From Hedera helix (taxonomy: Eukaryota > Streptophyta > Magnoliopsida > Apiales > Araliaceae), in contig OX359273.1 of the NCBI GenBank assembly GCA_947179155.2, forward strand, positions 39,454,523 through 39,518,522: 64,000 nucleotides of DNA. Direction: 5' to 3'. This document shows, piece after piece, positions 55,691-64,000 of the stretch. The notes under the pieces were generated by a model, which was not told the DNA's origin, ran no database searches, and saw only the letters and a list, made by a program, of their open reading frames with translations. A program made the position numbers and the translations under genes. Within the stretch, counting starts at the first letter, position 1; each line of letters starts with the position of its first letter.

Positions 55691-58272
55691 CGTGCTCTTT
55701 CTTTCATCCAACGGCCAGACTTTCTTCCGGATTACCCGTAAAGCATTCAAATCCAACGGCTTTAAATTTCCGGGTTTGACTCCCTCGTGTCTACTCACTC
55801 TGGCACACCCACCACCACCACTTACTTTCTTACATCTCTCTATTTCATCTGGAGATCTAGCTTATCAAGCTCATAATCGAAAAAAGTTTCAATCTTCAAG
55901 CTTTGATCTATCTCTGAAACCCCAAATTTTGGTACTACTTCATTTCAATTCTTGCTGAATTACTTTTTAATTTTTCTTCTTCTTATCTGTTCAGAAATTA
56001 GCTTAGTTACTTTAATATGTCCTTTAATGTTTATTTATATATGTATGCGTATATATACTTCTATCTATATGTTTCAGCCATGAAAAACTTAATTTTTGGT
56101 TATTTTACTGACGATTTTGGTTTTTTTGGCCCTGATGTGTTCTTCTGGGTAAAGTTTTGAGCTGTTCTTGAGAATTAATGATTTGGGTTGTGACCCTTGT
56201 GAGCTTTTGTTGAGAATTAATGATTTGAGTTGTGACCCTCTTTGTATGCTTAGGTTTTGCTTGGTTACTGTGAAATGTTCAGTACACTAGTATTGTGCTT
56301 GTTATACTATCTATGAGTTTTTGGTTTTGGTATTTCTGCAGAAGGATTGGGTTTAGTTTATCTGATAATTGCATTGGAGGAGTAATCAACATGCCGTGGA
56401 CGTCTATGTGTGTGAATTATTGCGGGAAGTGCGTTCGCTTTGTGGTGTTCTTTCGTGTTATACTGTAATTTGATTTGTGTAAGTGAGAATTTTCTCTTGC
56501 ATTGTGTTTTATTTGTTGTATTTCAGTTTCTAATGTTACTTTGGCTTGGGGGATATATGTGGAGATTCAATATAAGAAACATTTCAGTTTTTCGTAGTTG
56601 GTTAACTGCATTTTCTTAATTAGGGGGAAGAAAGAATATAAGGAAATTTGGATGTTATCTTAATTCAAAATATTACTTATTGGTTCTTGGGTATTCATTT
56701 CCACTTCTGGAATTTCACAGAAATATGGGAACTGATATTTACACAGGGTTTTTAAAGTGTTGCTATAAGTGATGACGGTTTTGACCGTCGCTATAGGTCT
56801 ATAACGACAGTTTACATGTAGAAATATAAAAAAATCCTGTGGAAATATCACTTCCCAATATATTTTTTTCTTTTGGAGTGGGGTATCAGCATTTCTCTGT
56901 TATTTCTAGGGACTTGTTATTTCCACAAGTCAATTTGATATTTCCATAAGCTCTCTCTCTCTCTCGCATGCACACACACACATATATTCTTTTATAAGTC
57001 AGTAGGGCAATCTGATTTCTCACATGATAGTAATGAGTTTTGACACTCATGTTGTGAGAGGGAGACATGTAGAAAATATCAAATTACTCTCAGTTCCCTA
57101 TATCTATTTTGTAAAGAAAAATCTGAATTTCTAATGGCAGTGTCTTGATTTTTCTTCTGTAGGTTATATTCCTTCTCATTTGCAAAGCCAAATCTGTGAA
57201 TTGACATAGATTTCTCTAAATATTGGTCTGGAAGATTGAGAATGTACATTGCGATTACAGTGAGGAGATATCGAGCAGTGAAGGAAGTTGGGAAGATTAA
57301 AATGAGTGTTGGAATTGTTGCTTACTATCAACGGATGCAAATTTGTCAGGTAACAGAACTTATGTTTTATCTTAATTCAATCCATTATATAATGTTTTCT
57401 GAATCTTGTATTAAATAATTGATAATTCTATATTTTCTTGCACTGATCTTACCTAGAACTTTAGGGCTTGTTTGTACCTTATTACAAAAAATGTTTTTCT
57501 ATATTTTCTTGAATGCTTCTGAAATTGCACCGTCTTTTATGTGGAGCTGTGGAAAGGAATCTAAGATCCATATGAAGTTTGTATATTAATCTAACATGAA
57601 GGCTTTATTTGACAAAATGAAATTTGATTTATGCTTTACTAATGTGGAGCCTCGAGTGAAGAGCAGAGAGCCACTCGCTTGTCTCTTCTCATAGCACTCC
57701 AAACATAAATTGCCTTGCTATTACAAAAATGGTTGATGAAGTTCCATTTTCTTGTCAGTTTTGACAAGGCACACATAATTAAATGTTAGGACTATGTCCT
57801 TATCTTTAGAAGATCTATGCTTGGACTTTTATGGAGGACTGGAGGGGTACAGAGATTATAATGTCATATAATCTCATTTATCTTCTTATAAAATCTGATC
57901 AAGTGTACGAGTTCAAGATTTTATTCTCACTAATGCTCATGGCTCTCATTTGCTTTACAGGCTGAATATTTCCGTCAGTTGCTAAAACCTGTAACGTAGG
58001 GTAGTACGATATTAGCCTTGGGAGATTGGGAAGGATTGCCATTTGGTTGTGTATTTGCATAAAAAGGCAGTGAAAGTGATGATTTGTTGATTGGTGTAAC
58101 AGCTACGTTGGGATTGACAGATCACTTGTTCTGTAATGGAAATATCTTAAGTATCGTGTAATTTTTTTCTATAGTTTTAGGAACTCTCATCTTGTTGAAC
58201 GTTAAAATATTGCCATTCAAAGCTGCAGATTTATATTATAATTCAGTGAACGATTAGTCAGTTGAACTAGTG
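55691..58272 (+). promoter_or_regulatory. long intron-containing 5' leader of the SACL gene
   Basis: The leader appears to contain at least four exons: a first exon around 55770-55930 (pyrimidine-rich, typical of a 5' UTR); one starting 56342 after CTGCAG and ending near 56475-56480; 57163-57349 (acceptor TTCTGTAG, donor GTAACA); and 57961 onward (acceptor TTTACAG). It carries a minor uORF of 25 codons at 56391-56468 and the conserved uORF listed separately. The exon limits near 55930 and 56480 are uncertain. Confidence 0.6.
57242..57999 (+). CDS. conserved SAC51-type uORF (leader peptide), split by an intron
   Basis: Exons 57242-57349 and 57961-57999 join in phase to a 48-residue peptide and stop. 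The C-terminal end QAEYFRQLLKPVT is the hallmark I know from the conserved uORF of Arabidopsis SAC51 and SACL mRNAs; IVAYYQRMQICQ before it fits the same alignment. In Arabidopsis this peptide represses translation of the main frame, and thermospermine relieves it, linking it to xylem differentiation. The intron falls just before the conserved Ala-Glu-Tyr block. The stop is 273 bases upstream of the main ATG, so reinitiation is possible. I infer the same control here. Confidence 0.85.
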
Positions 58273-58995
58273 ATGCAGAGGAAACAACAAATATTCCCCC
58301 AAAAGCCAACACTTCCTCTTGCCGATCAACTGGGTAGTGGTTACATGCATAATGCTCCTATTGCACCCTTCTTTGGTGGAACAGTTTTCCCTCCAGTTAT
58401 AAAGCACTTGACGCCTTTTCATGGTGTTAGCTTTCATCCCTCTGAGGCCTGCCCAAGGAATTTCATTATCTGTGACCAGACTGATAAACAAAGCCAAATC
58501 ATGTTCCACCCGGCAATCAGTCCCAATTTGTGTTATCCTGGCCTAGATGCTGGTTTTCCTTCCTTTCAAGATGGTGCTAAGAGGAATGCTGTGAACAATG
58601 AGAGAGAGATTTCTTCTTTTAAAGAAGATTCCGATGATATTGATGCATTGTTGAGCTTTGAAGAGGACGAAGAAGAAGAATGTGATGATGAAGAGGTGAG
58701 CTCAGCACGGACTTATGGAAACTATGGAAGTGATTCCCCGGATTCTTGTTCCAGTAATGGTTCAAGACCCAGAAAGAGCAAGTTGCCTTCATTTTCACAT
58801 GAGTCAGCTAACAGTGACGACAACTGCAGTGGAAGAAAGCGTCAGAAAATGAGGAAAATGGTGAAGACACTGAGAAGAATTGTACCTGGGGGAAACCGAA
58901 TGAATACGGTCGCTGTTCTTGATGAAGCTGTGAGGTACCTCAAATCTCTTAAGGTTGAAGTGCAGAAGCTAGGAGTTGGAAATTTGAAGAGCTAA
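58273..58995 (+). CDS. SAC51: SAC51-like bHLH transcription factor (bHLH143/145 group)
   Basis: Role: atypical basic helix-loop-helix regulator tied to thermospermine-dependent control of vascular development. 240 residues in one exon. The central part holds an acidic run (DDIDALLSFEEDEEEE) and YGSDSPDSCSSNGSRPRKSK, both typical of this family. The bHLH lies at about 185-235 (GRKRQKMRKMVKTLRRIVPG, then VAVLDEAVRYLKSLKVEV). The basic part lacks the usual Glu-Arg pair, as expected for this group. The start is the ATG at 58273; a GTG just upstream is not used. Its mRNA leader contains the conserved uORF. Confidence 0.9.
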   Translation: MQRKQQIFPQKPTLPLADQLGSGYMHNAPIAPFFGGTVFPPVIKHLTPFHGVSFHPSEACPRNFIICDQTDKQSQIMFHPAISPNLCYPGLDAGFPSFQDGAKRNAVNNEREISSFKEDSDDIDALLSFEEDEEEECDDEEVSSARTYGNYGSDSPDSCSSNGSRPRKSKLPSFSHESANSDDNCSGRKRQKMRKMVKTLRRIVPGGNRMNTVAVLDEAVRYLKSLKVEVQKLGVGNLKS

Positions 58996-60599
58996 TCTTG
59001 AATTCGTGCTGTGTACCTGAGAATGAACTCTTTAGATTTCTCATCTCTTCTAACTAAATTGTCGTTTTCATTCAGGATACTTGCTCTCTGTCAAAGAGAA
59101 TGCTTTGGCTTTTGGACGGTTGGGATGTATGTTGGTCTGCACTTGTGGTCTCGGTGGATATATATTGAAATCATGACTCTTCCCCTCGCTTTTCAAGAGT
59201 GTAATTGTTGGATATGCTTATGTTCTCATTTGGAGTAAAGGTTAAGAGTTGATGTGTATAATTTAAACCCTTCTAGTTGCAGGAAACTCTGTTTAATTTT
59301 TCTTTGGCTACCCTAATGAATTCTGCAATAATAATGTAACCTTTATTTGAATAGTGAATTGCCGCCGTCTAAAGTTGGTCCATAGTGCTATCATTATTTG
59401 TCGCTCCCTTTGTGTCATAAGCATTTTTATATTAATACCAGCTAATATTTCTTGATGAAATAATGTACTTCTGTTTTACTTGCGTGGCTGCAGATCGTCT
59501 CTTCATGTGAGCATGCTATGTTAAAAAATTCTGTGTTTTTTGTATTTTATATTCACTTTGCAAGTAGAGAGACATACATGTGCTGGTCAGTGGATTTTGA
59601 GTTTACCTTGGTACTTTCAATGCCTTGCACAACGAATCCAAGATCTTATCGGCATGCGACTCTTCTTCTCAATTTCTGATCTTTACTTTCTTCTCAATTT
59701 CTGATCTTTACTTCACAAGATAATTCATCTTCTTTATATTTATATTTATTAAGGTGTGATCTCTATTTGAGGTATAATTCTCGTCTGTGGGTGTGATTAA
59801 GTCTCTCAATATGCTCCATTCTTTTAGTAGTATTTCAATGCAAGGAATTTTCCTAAAATATTAGCATTGATCTTGTAGCATGTCTAAATTTAGTGCTTGT
59901 ATCCCAACTCTTTTAGAGTTGATTGTAAAGTCAAAGCATGCCTAGCTTTTCCTTAAATCAAGACTTGTAGGTTTGCTAGAAAACCCCTCCTAAAGTGCTT
60001 ACAACACGCATATATGGTGTATGATATGTGGGTATAATTTGTATATAGGAACTTCAAAATTAGATTCATCCTTCACTAATTAACACATGGTAGAGGAGAT
60101 GCCTGCAATTGTAACACACAGTTACAACTTTATATAATACAGAATGAAAACAAGTCCATGGGAACGCCCTGCAGAAGTTTTTCAAGCATGTGGCCTAGTT
60201 AGACTTTTAAATTTTCCAACTTCCTTGCGTATAATACCGTATAACTTAACGGAAGTTCCAAAACATAAAAACTATGCCAGATTATCGGACCTATTGAACA
60301 TACTCGTACACGCAGTCGTCATAGCCTGCAAAATTACAATAACAAACACAATAGCATAAATCAAGTCCAGAAACTAACAACTACCCCAAATACAAAAAAC
60401 TAGAAATCAAACTCGACTTATCTGCATAAGAAAAATAGATAAATGACACTAATAGGAGAATCTTGTGAGGGGACAAAGGGAAAACCGAGTTCTACTCGAA
60501 CCTTCTCCCCTCAATTAAAATATGAACACTTTTTTTTTGTTTAAATTTATAGAAAATAAAAGGACAAGGAATTCCTCTAATTTCCAGAGTATAGGAGGC
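58996..60599. other. SACL 3' UTR and intergenic
   Basis: 58996 to about 59350 is the likely 3' UTR; CAATAATAATGTAA near 59327 could be a poly(A) signal region. Near 59670-59715 CTTCTCAATTTCTGATCTTTACTT is repeated in tandem. No gene seen in 59400-60599. Confidence 0.5.
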
Positions 60600-61511
60600 C
60601 TAGTTGTTGAAAGGTAGCTTACTTGGGTCAGTCACAGCAATGATACCAGACTCCTTGAAATCACAATTCCAAAAATGCCTCCCCTGTTCTTGGTAGTAAA
60701 TATTCATGACAACAGAGGCATAGTTAATTAGAGTCTCAGGGTAGAAACAAGCACCATCTTTCTGAATCATGCTGCAATCTACATATCCACAGGCATAGCT
60801 TATGTTTGCTGTCAGTTCCTCATCCGACGATGATGGCTTTGCCACACACCAAGATCCCTGCAACCCCCGAAAATTAAAAATAGAATTCCAACAAGTGCTA
60901 CACTATTACTAAGATGAGGTTGCTGTCAGAGCAAATATTCATTTAGTGACACTTTTATAATTCTTCTAACGTCGCTTATTAATACTTTAAGCAACACTTA
61001 TATATTGCTCTGGCAATAACATTTTTGCTCCGGCTATAATATCAACAGCCTAGCATAAATGATATGGTATGGACTTGTGTCCACATTTACCTGCCCAGGT
61101 GCCTGTCCTTGTACAAGCCTTAATAGTCCTGCAAAAGAAACAAAAAATAAATAAAAAATCATTCCTTTGAAAGAAATTGTACCTTAATTATTTGAACCAG
61201 AACTGGAATTACAGGGGAAGAAAAACTCATATTTAAATCAGGTAGAGTTCATATCAAAAGTGGAAGTATTGACCAACCAACCCACTTGATATTCATGTAA
61301 AAATAAGACAATATGCTGGTTTAAAAAAATGGATATTCATCTAATGGTTGAAATTAGTTAAACAGGAAATTCAGAAACTCAATGAATGAATAAATCAGCC
61401 AAATAAATTTTACTTACAATTCTAAACAAACGGTGAAGAATTACCTGAATTGAAGCACACAAGTAGAAGACAAATGCAGAGGACGGGGAGAGATTGAACT
61501 GGCTTTGCCAT
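60600..61511 (-). CDS. secreted X8-domain (CBM43-type) protein
   Basis: Family role: X8 domains bind beta-1,3-glucan (callose) in walls and plasmodesmata. Three minus-strand exons, 61445-61511, 61091-61128 and 60600-60857, sum to 363 bp, 120 residues. Residues 1-22 form a signal peptide (MAKPVQSLPVLCICLLLVCF). The X8 domain spans residues 36-115: GSWCVAKPSSSDEELTANI, then YACGYVDCSMI, GACFYPETLINYAS, YYQEQGRHFWNCDFKESG. The six Cys and the WNCDF motif are present. No GPI-anchor tail follows, so it is predicted to be a free secreted protein of the short single-X8 type rather than a PDCB. CTATAAAT on the minus strand at 61592-61599 is a likely TATA box 81 bases upstream of the ATG. Confidence 0.92.
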
Positions 61512-62387
61512 GGATTTTAGTTGTGTGTGAAGACAATGCAACAACCAAAGTCTGGTTATTATGCATGGAGGGGATACAGAGCTTTCAACTAATTTATAGA
61601 GCAAAATGCCAAGAGACTGATGTTGAACATAATGTCATCATTTATACCAAGTACAGTCAATTTTAGAGAATTATAACTTTTCGGATCATTACCTTGTTAA
61701 GCAAAATAATTCTGATTGATTTGTAAGTTGGTAGTGGTCATCTAATGTAATATGATTGATTGACTCAGGGTTCACACACCCACACACATTAGTCTTATTT
61801 GAGTTTTTCATGGTTAGCTTGTTAAAGTAAAAGAAATACTTAAAAGTGTAATAGGATAGGATGTTAAATAAAAAAAGATAATTAGTGGATGATCAATTTT
61901 GTGTTATGCTAAATAATTCATAACTAATTATTGATTAAGAAATGCTTATATGATATTAATTACTTGACCCTTGACCCTTGTCCCTTGATGTGGATCTTGT
62001 TTGGGTTCTTTTTGTTGTTGGTTGTCGCATACTTGTATTGTTGCTTTTGGCATTTCTTGCTAAAAAATAAAAACGAAATTATACGGTAGTTGGGTAGGTA
62101 GAAAGTTACCTCAACAAATTATAATATGCTATTATTATTTGAAAGAATTTGATATGCGTTTTCTTACTAAGATAATAAATATATTGAGTCGGTTATATGA
62201 CGACCAGATATATTTTTATAATTTCGTTTATGTGTTGTTAACATATTTTTGATCAAATATATGTAACACAACTCTTTAATCAAATAAATAAAAACAGTCA
62301 TTTCTCAATGTTATTGGTGAAAATAAGAAAATAATCCATAGAATTAAGTTTTTTTGGGATTTGTATCAGGGGTATATATATATATAT
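61512..62387. other. intergenic, promoter of X8 gene
   Basis: The right side is AT-rich with no coding frame. GACCCTTGACCCTTGTCCCTTGA at about 61967-61989 is a short tandem repeat (three units of 8). Confidence 0.5.
61592..61599 (-). promoter_or_regulatory. TATA box of the X8 gene
   Basis: Minus-strand CTATAAAT, 81 bases upstream of the start codon. Confidence 0.55.
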
Positions 62388-63640
62388 TGATGAGTGAGTG
62401 TTATACTTACGAATTAGGTACTTTTGAGCTTAATTAGTTGCTTTCTTTAAGTGTTTTTAATTTCATTTTACTTGTTTTTATGATTCTTTTGCAAAAAACA
62501 GCTTCGGGAGGTCAAAACAAGAAAATGGAGGTTCAGTGGCAATTTTGTAATTTGGAACAGTAGACTACGCCGGGGCGCGATGTTGCTATACAAAGACTGC
62601 GCTGGGGCGTAGTCCGACGACTTTAGTTGGCCCAGTTGTTGCGTTGAGAAATCCGAACCCAGCTAAGAAGTTGGTTGTTGCAGTTATTTTAAAGAGGGAC
62701 TCTAGGGCTACAGAGAGGACATAACAGGATATAGAGAGCAAGGGATTGGAGCTATTCGGAGGAAGCTTGAAGAATTGATTGGAAGAACATTAAAAGTGAA
62801 AGTGAAGGCCAATGAGACGATAGATTTTTGACAGAGTTTATTCTATTTATTTTTTCTTTATCTTTTGAACATATGAAGTTTTTCTATATTAATTTAATGA
62901 TGGTTTTTATTATGATGTGTAACTAAATTCCTCTTTAAGGTTACAATGAAACCGTTGGTTGAACTTTAATTAAATCATCTTAGTTTCAATTATTTGATCA
63001 GTTGTTGGATTAGTTGTTAGATGTTGTGCGTGAATTATAATTGTCTGATCAACAGTTATTTGATTTCTTCGCTGGAATTGAAAGAGAAAATTTAGGAATA
63101 GATCTGGGTATAATAACGTGTGACTTTGTTTGTTCTTCTTAGGAATAGTATCATGATAGTATATAGGATGCAAATACCTATATACCATACGTAACATATT
63201 GAGAGTTTAACCTTAATGAGTCTGTTTCAAGATATTTTGCATAGGCTTATAGCATTATAAATTGGAGTAGATCTTTTTATTAATTATCGAAAGAGATTAG
63301 TAAATAGATAAGTAATCTCAGTTAACAATTTATATGATTAAGTAATTGAAATTAATATGATGATATTATTGTGATGCAACGGAAAAATTGTAAACTTAAA
63401 GTTCTTTATTATCTGGTAATTCATTCTTGTTAGTTAGTTCAATTTTAATTTTAAGTAGTTCATAATTCAAGGTGCATAATCCAAATTTGCTGCAGTTTGA
63501 ATAGAGTTGAATTAATACAAATTTAATAGTCAATATAGTTATTACTACTTGTTCTTCGTGGGTTCGACATCCTTTTTACTACTATATTACTTGATTGACT
63601 GCGTATACTTGCGTGTGAATTCCATATATATAAATCGGAC
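62388..63640 (+). mobile_element. probable solo LTR or LTR-end relic, Ty3-type
   Basis: Starts TGATGAGTGAGTGTTATACT after a (TA)n run. It has a GC-richer transcribed-region-like part at 62570-62650 (GACTACGCCGGGGCGCG, then CGCTGGGGCGTAG, an imperfect repeat) and ends in TTCTTCGTGGGTTCGACATC, TATATTACTTGATTGACTGC and GTATACTTGCGTG, phrases common near the 3' end of plant Ty3 LTRs. Similar end phrases occur on the minus strand at 5030-5100. No internal domain adjoins it and no TSD was found. Confidence 0.5.
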
Positions 63641-64000
63641 AACATATATATATATATATATTGAAGATTGGTTAACAAAAATTTAAGATATAAAATACTA
63701 GTAGTAATTGGCATATTGGGGAATAGGGGACAGGGATTTTTCTCTCTCTTTCTAATATTAAGTTCTGAATAAGATATAATTTGACAATTTTTAAAAATAA
63801 AATTAATCTTAAAATTTTAACATTAAGAAAAATAATCAATAAATATTTAAGTGTGTACTAAGCAAATACAGGATACTCAAATTAGGGATAATATTCCGAA
63901 CTTTAAACTCTTGTTAGTCCACGAGATAATATCATATCCTTTTTCTTTTTATAACATTAATTTTGTCACAGTGGTATTAAACTAATAAACTGTGTCACAA
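63641..64000. other. intergenic, nothing recognised
   Basis: Contains a short (TA)n run at about 63645-63660; otherwise AT-rich non-coding sequence to the window end. Confidence 0.5.

Noticed and set aside
60940..61060. Possible small inverted-repeat element in the X8 intron
   Set aside because: Only short matching words (GCTCTGGCAATAA, GCTCCGGCTATAA) in the same direction; no terminal inverted repeat could be shown.
1..64000. tRNA, rRNA and CRISPR
   Set aside because: No cloverleaf with a GGTTCGAATCC-type arm, no rRNA-like block and no spaced repeat array was seen; tRNA-like words occur only as retroelement primer sites.

Overview
The window is AT-rich nuclear DNA of a flowering plant. Spliced genes with canonical GT..AG introns, plant-specific families (CHX antiporter, SAC51-type bHLH with its leader peptide, X8 protein, GH3 beta-xylosidase, plastid-type KAS I) and dense LTR retrotransposons and MITEs point to a eudicot. 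I cannot fix the genus from the sequence.

Layout. 1-8.3 kb: remains of a KAS I gene on the minus strand (5' exons and one 3' exon missing, frameshift), with a foreign CTLH-like gene fragment and a MITE inside one intron, then a degenerate LTR-like stretch, an RPA1-like fragment and a degenerate 570-bp tandem duplication. 8.5-15.1 kb: an intact three-exon CHX15-like cation/H+ antiporter gene (+) whose promoter and leader region is present a second time 3 kb upstream without a coding region. 15.96-19.26 kb: a complete 3.3-kb gag-protease-only LTR element with TSD. 19.7-30.2 kb: an intact ten-exon PIG-L gene (minus, GPI-anchor synthesis) carrying a 5-kb decayed Copia element in intron 3 and several MITEs. 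30.7-33.4 kb: a 1.3-kb foldback palindrome rich in (TAA)n/(ATT)n, next to a LINE 3' fragment. 36.4-36.6 kb: a likely small membrane-protein gene (minus). 38.9-41.8 kb: hAT-like, LTR-like and MITE sequence. 41.86-49.02 kb: a 7.16-kb Ty3-type element with two 1109-bp LTRs that look almost identical, gag-protease only. 50.5-54.0 kb: a beta-xylosidase (BXL, GH3) gene broken by a nonsense codon and a deletion/frameshift. 55.7-59.0 kb: a SAC51-like bHLH gene with a recognisable conserved uORF split by an intron. 60.6-61.5 kb: a three-exon secreted X8-domain gene (minus). 62.4-63.6 kb: an LTR-like stretch.

The genes do not form a pathway; this is ordinary plant chromosome with four readable single-copy genes (CHX, PIG-L, SACL, X8), one probable small gene, and two broken genes (KAS I, BXL) in a transposon-rich setting. 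The most interesting points are the altered ion-site motif of the CHX protein, the intron-split uORF, the two gag-protease-only retroelements of different lineages, the palindromic foldback element and the duplicated CHX promoter. I found no tRNA, rRNA or CRISPR. Splice sites were assigned by eye from reading frame and GT/AG signals.
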